Shown piece after piece: positions 32,634-40,943 of a stretch of 64,000 nt of DNA; position 1 is the first letter of the stretch; each line of letters begins with the position of its first letter. A program made the translations under genes and the position numbers. Source of the stretch: Actinoplanes utahensis (lineage in GTDB: Bacteria > Actinomycetota > Actinomycetes > Mycobacteriales > Micromonosporaceae); the NCBI RefSeq assembly GCF_016862455.1, contig NZ_BOMZ01000010.1, positions 27,520 to 91,519 of the forward strand. Reading direction: 5' to 3'. The notes beneath the pieces are model-generated. The model made no database searches, was not told where the DNA came from, and worked only from the letters and a program-made list of their open reading frames with translations.

Positions 32634-34021
32634 GAGGGGTTTCCGAATCCGTCGAAGGGGGTGGGCAGGAACGGGAACTTCTTGAGCAGCGAGGCGCTGA
32701 CGTCCTTGATGGTCAGCCCCTGCTCGACCAGCCCGGCCGCGGCATCCGCCGTGAACTCCTTGTTCACCAGCGGCAGCGTCGCCCCGGCGACGGCCCGGAT
32801 CGAGATGGAGACGACGTCGTCGGCGATCCGGCGGCCGTTCGGGAAGCCGGCGAGGTCGCCACCGACCACCCCGAAGGCGTTCTCCTTCTTGGCCGGCGGG
32901 ATGGCCGTGTTCAGCCGCAGCATGTCGGCCTGCAGGGTGCCGGTGTTGTTCTGGAAGCCCTCGATGATCCCGTCCGGGATGCCGGTCAGCAGGATCGCCA
33001 GCAGATCCGCACGCGGGTCCTTCGTCTTGTTGAAGGCGGCCAGGTTGTCGAACAGGCCCGGGTAGAGCGCCGGCAGCAGCGCGCCGAGCTCCGGGGTGGC
33101 GACGAACTCGGCGAACCGCTTGTCCTCGCTCGGCGGCAGGCTGTTCCACTTGTCCTTCTGCGCCATCGGCACGATGACCTCGTTGAACAGCGGGTTGCCG
33201 AGGCGGGACACCTGCACCGGCGGGCCCACCACGACGTCGCCGGAGCCCTTGTCGCCGCGCACCTCGACCTGCCGGCGACTGGCCGAGGTCCAGACGCCGA
33301 TGACCGCGCCGGCGTCCTTGGCCCGGACCCGCTTCTTGCCGTCCCGGCGGACCATGTGCAGCGGGATCTGCAGGGCGATGCTGTGCACGTTGGTCTTGTC
33401 GGTGGCGTTGACCGCCTTGCCGGCGTAGTTGAACAGTTGCGCGCCGACCAGGTGCTCGTCCTGGAAGGGGCGCAGGGTTCCCAGGTCGAAGATCGAGCCG
33501 AGGTCGACGAAGAAGGCGTCGGCGCGCTGCCCGGCGAAGACCTTCTCCCCGGTCTTCAGCTTCTTCACCGCGTCCGCGGCCAGCTTGTCGTAATCCGGGA
33601 TGGAGATCTTGCCGACGTTGCAGGGCGGGCACGGCAGCTTGTTCGCCAGCACGGTGCTCTTGCCGTGGCTGTCGACCTTGGTGACCGAGTAGAACTGGCG
33701 GCGGTTCCAGTTCGCACTGTCCAGCGACTCGATCTGGCCGGTGTTGTACAGGAACGTCTTGTCGTTGCGCAGTTCGGTGCGGAACCGGAACTGGTACGTG
33801 ACGTCCGGCCGGGCGTCGCCGTTCGCGTCGATGTGGATCTCGTACAGCACGTCGTCGCCGAACTCGAAGAAGTTCGGGCCGCTGGCGGGGATCTGCAACG
33901 GCACGTAGTTGGCGATGATCGTGACGGTGTCCGGATCGTCGGGGCTGACGAACGCGTACAGGTCGGAACTGTCGGCGACGGGATCCTTGCTGATCTCCGG
34001 CGCTTCGCGGTGCGAGGACAT
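32630..34021 (-). CDS. DUF4331 family protein
   Basis: A 463-residue DUF4331 protein: SSHREAPEISKDPVADSSDLYAFVSPDD at the N-terminus, FEFGDDVLYEIHIDANGDARPDVTYQFRF and NNTGTLQADMLRLN near 385. In many DUF4331 proteins SHREAP directly follows a cleaved signal peptide; here it follows the start Met and no signal peptide is present, so the protein looks cytoplasmic. The function of the family is unknown. It is preceded by a small Tat-type protein gene and followed by the His-rich gene. Confidence 0.88.
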   Translation of the reverse strand: MSSHREAPEISKDPVADSSDLYAFVSPDDPDTVTIIANYVPLQIPASGPNFFEFGDDVLYEIHIDANGDARPDVTYQFRFRTELRNDKTFLYNTGQIESLDSANWNRRQFYSVTKVDSHGKSTVLANKLPCPPCNVGKISIPDYDKLAADAVKKLKTGEKVFAGQRADAFFVDLGSIFDLGTLRPFQDEHLVGAQLFNYAGKAVNATDKTNVHSIALQIPLHMVRRDGKKRVRAKDAGAVIGVWTSASRRQVEVRGDKGSGDVVVGPPVQVSRLGNPLFNEVIVPMAQKDKWNSLPPSEDKRFAEFVATPELGALLPALYPGLFDNLAAFNKTKDPRADLLAILLTGIPDGIIEGFQNNTGTLQADMLRLNTAIPPAKKENAFGVVGGDLAGFPNGRRIADDVVSISIRAVAGATLPLVNKEFTADAAAGLVEQGLTIKDVSASLLKKFPFLPTPFDGFGNPS

Positions 34022-34048
34022 GCGGGGGAATCTCCTGTCGGGGGGAGG

Positions 34049-34324
34049 TCAGCGACCGGCGGCCTTGAGCAGGCTCGCGACGAGTTCCTTGTCGGTTATC
34101 GTGGTGACCTTCTCGCCGGAGAAGACATCGATCGTGCCCTTCTTGACGTCGCGCAGGGAGACCACCAGCGGCGCGCCGTCGTCGTCGCTCCCCGACTCGC
34201 CGGCGAGGCTCAGCCCGGCCACCGAGGCGGCGGAGACGCCCACGCCGGTCGCGGCCAGCGCCAGCACGCGGCGGCGCGACAGCCACGAGGTATGGCCCGG
34301 GGCGCGGTAACGAACACGACTCAT
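34049..34324 (-). CDS. small Tat-exported protein
   Basis: 91 residues with a twin-arginine signal (LSRRRVLALAATGVGVSAAS) and a short acidic mature part ending DKELVASLLKAAGR. It lies 27 bp upstream of the DUF4331 gene and is probably co-transcribed with it. No family is recognised. Tat export suggests that the mature protein folds or binds a cofactor before export. Confidence 0.72.
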   Translation of the reverse strand: MSRVRYRAPGHTSWLSRRRVLALAATGVGVSAASVAGLSLAGESGSDDDGAPLVVSLRDVKKGTIDVFSGEKVTTITDKELVASLLKAAGR

Positions 34325-34429
34325 GCTTGGCCTTTCGTCGTTTGGGGGGCCTGCCAGGCGGTGGATCGTCGACGCCCGTCAGTACGAGATCCGGATGCGG
34401 GCGGTTCAACGGAAAATCGGCGAAGCCCC

Positions 34430-35320
34430 TCACCGGTCTCCGCGCCGGCGCAGGCGGGAGAGGCCCGCACCGGCTGCGGCCAGCAGCGCGACGGTGATCG
34501 CCCCGCCGATCAGCCAGTGACCGAAACCGGTCATCCCGTCGTCCTCCGCCGCGGCGAGCACCGGGACCGGCGTCCCGGAGAGCCGTACCGGGGGCGCCGT
34601 CTTCGTCCCGGCGGACTCGGGAGCCCGCGAGCCGGCGGCCGCCGGCGAGGCGGCGGGCGACGGCGCCCGCGAGGAGGCGGCGGGCGACGGAGCCCTGGTC
34701 GCCACCGGGGCCGGGAACACCAGGTCGGAGCAGGAGTAGTAGGTGTCCGGGGTGCTGGTGGTCGCCCACACCACGTAGAGGATGTGCCGCCCGGTCCGCC
34801 GCGGCAGATCGACCCGCATCCGGTACGACCCATCGGTCAGGGGCGGATCCTTCACCTCGGCCAGCTCGGTGAGGTCGGCCCAGTTCAGCTTCCGGTCCGG
34901 CGCGTATCCCGGCTCGGTGAGGTAGATCCGGAACGACCCCCGGTGCGGGATGGTCCCCCGATACGTGATCCTCAGGTTCTGCCCGGACCGCACCGTCGTG
35001 GACGGGAAGTCGTCGCGGGCCAGGTCCAGTCCCCGGTAGTCCTCCAGCCCGCCGCTGCACAACCGCCCGTCCGGCACCCGGGCCCGGTCGTCGCCGTTCA
35101 CGTTCGCGAGCCGCAGATTGTCGTACGCCCCGAGGAATCCGCCGGTGGCCTTCAGCGCGGCCCGGCAGGCCGTCGCGTCCCGCGCGGTCCCGTTGCCGGC
35201 GCAGGCCGCGGTCCGGCTGATCGGGGTCACCGGCGACCCGTGGGCCAGCGCGGGCGCGGGCAGGGCCGGCACGGCGGCCGTGGCCAGCAGGCCGAGAGCG
35301 GCGAGACGTCGGACGAGCAT
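34430..35320 (-). CDS. AA10 lytic polysaccharide monooxygenase, membrane anchored
   Basis: 296 residues: signal peptide ending ALA, then HGSPVTPISRTAACAG, so the mature protein starts with His27, the first ligand of the copper 'histidine brace' of AA10 enzymes. Later blocks (RITYRGTIPHRGSFRIYLT, GRHILYVVWATTSTPDTYYSCSDLVF) match the chitin/cellulose-active family. A Pro/Ala/Ser linker and a C-terminal membrane helix with RLRRRGDR would tether it to the cell. It oxidatively cleaves crystalline polysaccharide. The ATG follows GGGAGAA. Confidence 0.87.
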   Translation of the reverse strand: MLVRRLAALGLLATAAVPALPAPALAHGSPVTPISRTAACAGNGTARDATACRAALKATGGFLGAYDNLRLANVNGDDRARVPDGRLCSGGLEDYRGLDLARDDFPSTTVRSGQNLRITYRGTIPHRGSFRIYLTEPGYAPDRKLNWADLTELAEVKDPPLTDGSYRMRVDLPRRTGRHILYVVWATTSTPDTYYSCSDLVFPAPVATRAPSPAASSRAPSPAASPAAAGSRAPESAGTKTAPPVRLSGTPVPVLAAAEDDGMTGFGHWLIGGAITVALLAAAGAGLSRLRRRGDR

Positions 35321-35440
35321 GGGTTCTCCCGGTGCGGCGGACGAGTGGAGCACCCGGAGGTACGGAGTTCAGGCACCGCTCGTTCAGCGGCCATCGACCT
35401 GTGATTGCATGGCCGAGTCAGTAAGAAACCAGGAGGATTC

Positions 35441-35809
35441 ATGAGCAAGCCCGATGTCGGCCCCATTCCCGACGCTCCCGCCACCGAGCTGGCGATCGAG
35501 GACATCGTCGTGGGCGAGGGCCAGGAGGCGAAGCCCGGCGACTTCGTGAGCGTCCACTACGTCGGTGTCGCCCAGTCCACGGGCAAGGAGTTCGACGCCT
35601 CCTACAACCGGGGCGAGCCGTTCGGTTTCCGGGTGGCGGGCCAGCAGGTCATCGCCGGCTGGGACCAGGGCGTGGCCGGGATGAAGGTCGGCGGCCGCCG
35701 CAAGCTGATCATCCCGCCGCACCTGGGTTACGGCGCGCGCGGTGCCGCCGGCGCGATCAAGCCGAACGAGACCCTCGTCTTCGTGGTGGACCTGCTCCAG
35801 GTCCACTGA
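35441..35809 (+). CDS. FKBP-type peptidyl-prolyl cis-trans isomerase
   Basis: 122 residues, a single cytoplasmic FKBP domain: VSVHYVGVAQSTGKEFDASYNRG, VIAGWDQGVAGMKVGGRRKLIIPP and GYGARGAAGAIKPNETLVFVVDLL contain the usual active-site aromatic and Asp residues. It catalyses proline isomerisation in protein folding. There is an ideal AGGAGG 4 nt before the ATG, implying strong translation. A terminator hairpin follows. Confidence 0.95.
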   Translation: MSKPDVGPIPDAPATELAIEDIVVGEGQEAKPGDFVSVHYVGVAQSTGKEFDASYNRGEPFGFRVAGQQVIAGWDQGVAGMKVGGRRKLIIPPHLGYGARGAAGAIKPNETLVFVVDLLQVH

Positions 35810-35817
35810 GCCGCACA

Positions 35818-35856
35818 CCGCCCGGTGGCCGCCCCGCGGGATCGGCCACCGGGCGG
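35818..35856 (+). terminator. terminator hairpin after the FKBP gene
   Basis: A perfect 14-bp stem (35818-35831 / 35843-35856, core GCCCGGTGGCCG / CGGCCACCGGGC) with an 11-nt loop, 8 bp beyond the stop. Confidence 0.75.
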
Positions 35857-35909
35857 GACGGTCGTATTTCGATAGAGGATCGACAGCACCGGCCGTCATC
35901 CTGAGAAGC

Positions 35910-36464
35910 ATGGTTCCGATGGAGTATCCCGGTGTGCCGACGGTGCGCACGGTCCCGACCGCCGATCTGGACCCCGGTGCGCGGCAGGCGATCCGCCACC
36001 TGCTCGACCTGGCCTTCGACGGCGGGTTCGACGACCACGACTGGGATCACGCGCAGGGCGGCTCGCACCTGCTGATCACGCACGACGGCGTCCCGGTCGC
36101 GCACGGCGCCGTGGTGCAGCGCCGGTTCCTGCTCGGTGGGCGGACGCTGCGCTGCGGTTACGTCGAGGCGGTCGCGGTCCACCCGGCCTGGCGGCGGCGC
36201 GGGCTGGCGTCGGCCGTGATGACCGAGGCCGAGCGGCTGATCGACGGTGGTTTCGAGCTGGGCGCCCTCTCCGCCTCCGCGGCGGGCCGCGACCTCTACC
36301 TGGGCCGCGGCTGGGTGGTGTGGCAGGGCCCGACAGCGGTCCTCTCGCCGGGCGGAGTGGTGCGCACCCCGGAGGACGACGGCGGCACGCTGGTCCGGCC
36401 CGTTCCGGGACTGGACGTCACCGGCGAGCTGATCTGCGACTGGCGCGACGGCGACGTCTGGTGA
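35910..36464 (+). CDS. aminoglycoside 2'-N-acetyltransferase, AAC(2')-I type
   Basis: A 184-residue GNAT enzyme. It matches the mycobacterial AAC(2')-Ic pattern along its whole length: DLDPGARQAIRHLLDLAF, GAVVQRRFLLGGRTLRCGYVE, the acetyl-CoA loop HPAWRRRGLASAVM, LGRGWVVWQGPT and the terminal ELICDWRDGDVW. Family members acetylate the 2'-amino group of gentamicin/tobramycin-type aminoglycosides. The second ATG (35919) gives 181 residues, the length of Rv0262c, and may be the true start. A TetR gene converges with no gap. Confidence 0.85.
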   Translation: MVPMEYPGVPTVRTVPTADLDPGARQAIRHLLDLAFDGGFDDHDWDHAQGGSHLLITHDGVPVAHGAVVQRRFLLGGRTLRCGYVEAVAVHPAWRRRGLASAVMTEAERLIDGGFELGALSASAAGRDLYLGRGWVVWQGPTAVLSPGGVVRTPEDDGGTLVRPVPGLDVTGELICDWRDGDVW

Positions 36465-37025
36465 TCAGCGGGTGCCCCAGAGCCGTTCCAGCAGCAGCCG
36501 GAGCGCCCCCGTCACGTCGTCGGCGGGCCGCTCCAGCGCCCGCGCGTCGGCCACCCCGACGACCGCGACGGTCGCCGCGGTGATCAGCGCGAGGCCGGGG
36601 GCCGGGTCGATCAGCCCGATCCGCACCCCGTCGGCGACCAGGGCGCTGATCCACGGGTCCTCGTCGCCGGGCCGGGGTCTCGCCGCGGCCAGCACCGCCC
36701 GGTCGGCCGGCTGCTCCCGCAGGTGCCGCGCCAGCCGCCCGGCGCCGTCGGTGAAGCGTTCCCACAGCTCGTCGGGGGTGGTGACCGGCTCCCATCGGCC
36801 GAGCACCTCCCGCACCCGTTCCCCCGCGTCGGCCGCGACCACCGCGAACAGGTCGTCCTTGCCGTCGAAGTAGTGGTACGCGCTGGTCTTGGAGATCCCC
36901 GCGTCCGCGATGATCCGGTTGAACGAGGCGCCGTCCCGCCCGTCTCGCGCGAAATGCTCGCGGGCCACGGCCAGGATGGCGGCACGGGTCGCGGGGGGAA
37001 GGCGGTCGAAGCGGGGCAGCGGCAT
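36465..37025 (-). CDS. TetR-family transcriptional regulator
   Basis: 186 residues: an N-terminal HTH (FNRIIADAGISKTSAYHYFDGKDDLFAVV, about 36-64) and a helical ligand domain rich in Ala/Leu. It could control the convergent acetyltransferase or the membrane protein gene next to it, but neither is divergent from it, so no target can be argued from layout. The ligand is unknown. Confidence 0.9.
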   Translation of the reverse strand: MPLPRFDRLPPATRAAILAVAREHFARDGRDGASFNRIIADAGISKTSAYHYFDGKDDLFAVVAADAGERVREVLGRWEPVTTPDELWERFTDGAGRLARHLREQPADRAVLAAARPRPGDEDPWISALVADGVRIGLIDPAPGLALITAATVAVVGVADARALERPADDVTGALRLLLERLWGTR

Positions 37026-37035
37026 GCCCGGAATC

Positions 37036-37548
37036 CTAGGTTCCGGCTGGTGGCCGGCGCGCTCGCGCGGCGTTGAGGCGGACGGTGAGGTGCCAGTGGA
37101 CGGCCCACAGTGGCAGCGCCACCGCTCCCCCGGCGAGACCGGCCACGCCGGGCAGCAGCGAGACGATCTGGGCCGCGCACCAGCCGAATCCGAGGATCGA
37201 CCAGCGCCGCACCGGCCCGGGCGGGACGCCGTCGGCGGCCAGCGAGGCGGCGACCGCCCGGACGATGAAGAAGTCCTCGACGAAGTTGTGCGGGACCGCG
37301 AACATCCACCACACCGAGGCGGGCCGGGCCCGGCGCGCCCACGGCCGCACCGTCGTCAGCGTGCGCTGCAGGGTGCGGCAGTAGAGCGCGACCAGGCCGA
37401 GGAACCCGAGGACGATCGCGGCGCTAATCCACGGGGGCCGCCCCGCGATCTCCGTCAGGATGCCGCCGCCCCACTGCGGAGCCCAGAGCGGCTGGGTCAG
37501 CAGGATCAGCACACCGGTCGTCCCGAGCAGACGCACCACCAGCCTCAT
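37036..37548 (-). CDS. membrane protein of unknown function
   Basis: 170 residues with about four membrane segments (5-20, 42-62, 90-110 and 120-150) and basic loops (RPWARRARP). No motif identifies a family. Its stop lies 10 bp upstream of the TetR start on the same strand, so the two are probably one operon and the TetR protein may regulate this gene. Confidence 0.65.
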   Translation of the reverse strand: MRLVVRLLGTTGVLILLTQPLWAPQWGGGILTEIAGRPPWISAAIVLGFLGLVALYCRTLQRTLTTVRPWARRARPASVWWMFAVPHNFVEDFFIVRAVAASLAADGVPPGPVRRWSILGFGWCAAQIVSLLPGVAGLAGGAVALPLWAVHWHLTVRLNAARARRPPAGT

Positions 37549-37602
37549 ACCGCGGAAGAGTACCGGTGGTGTGTACTACTGGTACACCCTCGCCGATCGG
37601 GT

Positions 37603-38499
37603 TCACGACTGCCTCTGCAGCGAGGCGCAGTTCGTCTCGTCGGGCAGCAGCGGGCGGAAGTCGATCTGCCACTTCTTGCCGGCGGACTCCCACGGCGTGC
37701 GCTCGGTGGCCTTCTCCGCGGCCGCCCAGACCTCATCCTTCTCCGTACCCTCGACGGTCAAGCAGTTGATCTTGAGGTTCGGATTGAGGACGCCGCCGGG
37801 CAGCTCCGGGCCGGGCCAGGCGACCGGGGCGCCACCCGCGCCGTCACCGGTGTCCTGATAGGGCTGGGCCAGCACCGCGACCCGCTCCGGCCGATAGGCC
37901 GCGGCCGGCGGGCTGCCCGCCTCGGCGACCATCCGGGTCAGCGACGCGAGGAAGTCCGACAGCTTCTTGCGGGCGGCGTGCTGCTCCTTGGTGAGCGCGC
38001 TGTCGTCCGGGCTGGCCCCGTTGAGCGCCATCACCTCGACGCTCTGCTCGCCGTTCTCGGTGATCACGGTGATCCGGGTGCTGGGCATGTCGGCGACGCC
38101 GGGGATGCCGAAGTCGCCGCCGGCCCGGACGCCCGCCGCGACCGCCTCGGTGGTCAGCTCCTTGACGCGCTCCTGGCTGATCCGGATCTCCTGCAGGTTG
38201 GGCAGCGCCGGGCCGGGATACTTCAGCGTCACCGGCCCCTCGGTCAGCGCGCGCCCGTCGGCGTAGAGGCTGAACAGCGGGAGCCGGGACGGGATGGTCT
38301 CGGCGGGGACGAATCCGCCCCGGTACTCCACGCGGAGGGCGACGGTCGCGTCGGCGCCCTCGGTGGTGGCGCTCTCGGTGACCGGCGCGGAGGACGAGGC
38401 CGGAGCGGCGGCCACACCGGCGGCGCCGGGCTGTGCGCAGGCGCTCAGCAGCAGGAGGGGGACGGCGGCGGCGGTCAGGAGGCCGCGGTGAATGGTCAT
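37603..38499 (-). CDS. lipoprotein of unknown function
   Basis: 298 residues with a lipoprotein signal (LLTAAAVPLLLLSAC, Cys21 as lipidation site) and an Ala/Ser/Pro-rich spacer. The mature domain has repeated strand blocks (ATVALRVEYRGGFVPAE, RITVITENGEQSVEVM) and two late cysteines (INCLTVEG, TNCASL). It should sit on the outer face of the membrane. No catalytic signature is seen. Confidence 0.75.
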   Translation of the reverse strand: MTIHRGLLTAAAVPLLLLSACAQPGAAGVAAAPASSSAPVTESATTEGADATVALRVEYRGGFVPAETIPSRLPLFSLYADGRALTEGPVTLKYPGPALPNLQEIRISQERVKELTTEAVAAGVRAGGDFGIPGVADMPSTRITVITENGEQSVEVMALNGASPDDSALTKEQHAARKKLSDFLASLTRMVAEAGSPPAAAYRPERVAVLAQPYQDTGDGAGGAPVAWPGPELPGGVLNPNLKINCLTVEGTEKDEVWAAAEKATERTPWESAGKKWQIDFRPLLPDETNCASLQRQS

Positions 38500-38549
38500 G
38501 ATTTGTACGACGACCCAGGTCCCTCCCGGGTTCCGGCCCCGGGCCGAAG

Positions 38550-38762
38550 TTATTCGGCGACCACCCGGGCCCGGCGTCCGAGCACCTCGACCACGTCACC
38601 CGGATGGAGTTGACGGCCCCGCCGGGTGTCCACCTCGCCGTTGACCGTCACGTCGCCGGAGCTGATCAGGATCTTGCCCTCCCCGCCGGTGTCGGTGAGA
38701 TCGGCCAGCTTGAGGAACTGGCCGAGCCGGATCATGTCGCCGTCGATGGGCACGTCACGCAT
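38550..38762 (-). CDS. S4-domain RNA-binding protein
   Basis: 70 residues forming a single S4 fold: IRLGQFLKLADLTDTGGEGKILISSGDVTVNGEVDTRRGRQLHPGDVV in pieces typical of the YaaA/RluB-type RNA-binding module. Stand-alone S4 proteins bind structured RNA, often rRNA. I chose MRDVPIDGD as start because related proteins begin close to it; an ATG 19 codons upstream in frame is possible. Confidence 0.82.
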   Translation of the reverse strand: MRDVPIDGDMIRLGQFLKLADLTDTGGEGKILISSGDVTVNGEVDTRRGRQLHPGDVVEVLGRRARVVAE

Positions 38763-38846
38763 GGGTTCATCATCCGCCACGAGATCGTCCGGAAATCTTC
38801 TGGGTCCGCGTTGAACCATCGGGACCGGTGATCCGAACTACATGTC

Positions 38847-39641
38847 GTGAGGCATCCGACGAGGGCCCGCCGCGCGGGCGTGCTGACCGCTGTGACCGCT
38901 GCCGGCGTGTTCTTCGCCGCCGGCCCGGCCGCGGCGGACGTGACCGTGAACCCGCCGACGGCGCCGCAGGGCAGTGGAGCGAACCTGAGCTTCCATGTGA
39001 CCAATGAGGGCACGTCGCCGATCACCGAGGTGACACTGAGGATCCCGGCGGACACCCCGGTCGCGGAGGTGTACCCGCTGTCGGTGGACGACTGGGCTCC
39101 GAAGATCAGTTATCGGAAGCTCACCGTGCCGCTGAAGACCATCCACGGCGCCACCCCCACCACCGAGGCCGCCGACTCGATCGTCTGGCTCGCGGTGAAC
39201 GGCGTCACCATCGAGCCGGGGAAGTCCGCGGACCTGACGGTCGCTCTCGGGCCGCTGCCCACGCTGAGCTCGATGCGGTTCACCGTGGAGACGAAGTACG
39301 CCGGGGGCGCGGCCGGCCCGGTCATGCCGGCGACCGTGACCCTGACCCCGTCGGACGGCAGCCGGCCGGTGTCGCACCACGGCGGCGCGGGCACCGGGAC
39401 GGCCTCGGCCGAGGAGGCGCTGTTCGCGCAGCTCGCCGCGAACGCCCAGGACGACGGCCCGTCGTGGCTCTCGCTGTCCGGGTGGGGCGTGGCCGTGCTG
39501 GCCCTGCTCGGCGCCGGCGGGATGCTGCTGCGCGGCCGGCATCGCGCCAAGGAGGAGGAGCCGGACGACGGCCCCACCTCGCCGGAGGAGAAGGAGCCCG
39601 TCGGGGCCGGCGCCGGCGGCAAGTGGAGCTACAAGGACTGA
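38847..39641 (+). CDS. YcnI-like (DUF1775) exported membrane-anchored protein
   Basis: 264 residues: signal peptide to about residue 29 (AAGPAAA), a DUF1775 beta domain (VTVNPPTAPQGSGANLSFHV; IPADTPVAEVYPLSVDDWAPKI), a disordered stretch, a membrane helix (WGVAVLALLGAGGMLL) and a charged tail. YcnI of Bacillus binds copper through the His that becomes its mature N-terminus; here that position is Asp (AADVTV), so the same copper site cannot form. The start is a GTG. Confidence 0.82.
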   Translation: MRHPTRARRAGVLTAVTAAGVFFAAGPAAADVTVNPPTAPQGSGANLSFHVTNEGTSPITEVTLRIPADTPVAEVYPLSVDDWAPKISYRKLTVPLKTIHGATPTTEAADSIVWLAVNGVTIEPGKSADLTVALGPLPTLSSMRFTVETKYAGGAAGPVMPATVTLTPSDGSRPVSHHGGAGTGTASAEEALFAQLAANAQDDGPSWLSLSGWGVAVLALLGAGGMLLRGRHRAKEEEPDDGPTSPEEKEPVGAGAGGKWSYKD

Positions 39642-39674
39642 GACTTCCCATGCAGGCCGGGCCTGCGAGGGAGA

Positions 39675-39702
39675 AGGTTCCACGCGGGTGGGCGTGGAAC
39701 CT
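39675..39702. terminator. hairpin after the YcnI-like gene
   Basis: An 11-bp perfect stem (AGGTTCCACGC / GCGTGGAACCT) with a 6-nt loop, 33 bp beyond the stop. Confidence 0.6.
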
Positions 39703-39773
39703 GTCGTGGCGAGCGCGTGGGGCGCACGACCGCGACCAGCGGGTGGGGCCCGGGCAAGGCCCGTGATCCGCGT

Positions 39774-39812
39774 GCCGTACGGGCGGGGTCCTCGCGGGCC
39801 CCGTCCGTACGG
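39774..39812. terminator. hairpin at the 3' end of the DHH gene
   Basis: Arms CCGTACGGGCGGGG and CCCCGTCCGTACGG form a 14-bp stem with one mismatch, directly beyond the stop codon of the minus-strand DHH gene. Confidence 0.6.
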
Positions 39813-40751
39813 TCAGACCGGGACGACGCGCTCGGTGCGCAGCGCGTCGATGATCTCGCGTTCCACCCGGTCGGACTCGTCGTGCGGGACCTGGCAGGTG
39901 CCGGCCGCGAGATGACCGCCGCCGCCGTAGCGCAGCATCACCTCGCCGATGTCCACCGGGGAGGTCCGGTCCAGGATCGACTTGCCGCAGGCGAAGACGG
40001 TGTTGAGTCTCTGCCGGCCCCAGATGATGTGCACCGAGACCCGGGACTCGGGGAACAGCGCGTACACCATGAACCGGTTGCCGGCCTCGATGACCTCCTC
40101 GTCGCGCAGATCGACGATCACCACGTCGCCGTCCAGCCGGCAGACCCGGTGCAGCTGTTCGACGAAGCGGGCCGAGCAGTCGTGGAAGAGCTCGGCGCGT
40201 TCCACCACGTCGGGCAGGGCGAGGATCTCGTTGACGTCGTTGTGCTCGATGCAGGCGTCGATGAGCTGCATCATCAGCTGGTAGTTGGAGATCCGGAAGT
40301 TGCGGAACCGGCCCAGCCCGGTCCGGCTGTCCATCAGGAAGTTCAGCAGCGTCCAGCCGGTCGGGCTGAGGATGTCGGTGAGGGTGTAGTCGGCCGAGTC
40401 GGCCTGGTCCACCGCCCGCATCAACTCGTCGGTGACCTTCGGGAACCGCTCCCTGCCGCCGAAGTGCTCGTAGATCACCCGGGCCGCCGACGGCGCCTCG
40501 GCGTCGATCACGTGGTTGCTCCGGCCGCCGTCGTTGCGCAGCGTCTCGGAGTGGTGGTGGTCGAAGACCATGTTGGCGCGTCCGTCGTACGGCAGGTTGG
40601 TGAGGATGTCCCGGTCGGTGACGTCGACGACGCCGTCCTGAACATCCTTGGGGTGCACGAAGAGGATGTCGTCGATCATGTCGAGATGGCGTAGGAGCAC
40701 GGCGCACACGAGACCGTCGAAGTCGCTTCGGGTCACGAGCCGGTACTTCAC
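39813..40751 (-). CDS. DHH-family phosphoesterase
   Basis: 312 residues: KYRLVTRSDFDGLVCAVLL with the first metal Asp pair, the VFDHHHSE motif near 75 and the C-terminal DHHA1-type RYGGGGHLAAGTCQVP. The fold includes oligoribonucleases, cyclic-dinucleotide phosphodiesterases and exopolyphosphatases. The exact substrate is open. The GTG at 40751 follows GAGGGGG and begins the conserved strand. The gene converges with the YcnI-like gene and diverges from zwf. Confidence 0.85.
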   Translation of the reverse strand: MKYRLVTRSDFDGLVCAVLLRHLDMIDDILFVHPKDVQDGVVDVTDRDILTNLPYDGRANMVFDHHHSETLRNDGGRSNHVIDAEAPSAARVIYEHFGGRERFPKVTDELMRAVDQADSADYTLTDILSPTGWTLLNFLMDSRTGLGRFRNFRISNYQLMMQLIDACIEHNDVNEILALPDVVERAELFHDCSARFVEQLHRVCRLDGDVVIVDLRDEEVIEAGNRFMVYALFPESRVSVHIIWGRQRLNTVFACGKSILDRTSPVDIGEVMLRYGGGGHLAAGTCQVPHDESDRVEREIIDALRTERVVPV

Positions 40752-40943
40752 GGGGTCCCCCTCGGTTGCCAGACCTTTGGGACCAGTTTGCCACCTTTCT
40801 GCCATTCGTCCGGGCTGCATCGGCTTATGAACGTGTTCACCGCCACGTTGTCCCGCTTTCCAGGAAGCGGATGAACCCTCCGAGCCGTTCCAGCCGTAGG
40901 GTTCAGACGGACGGTAACGACCCGGTCGGAGGACTCGCAGAAG

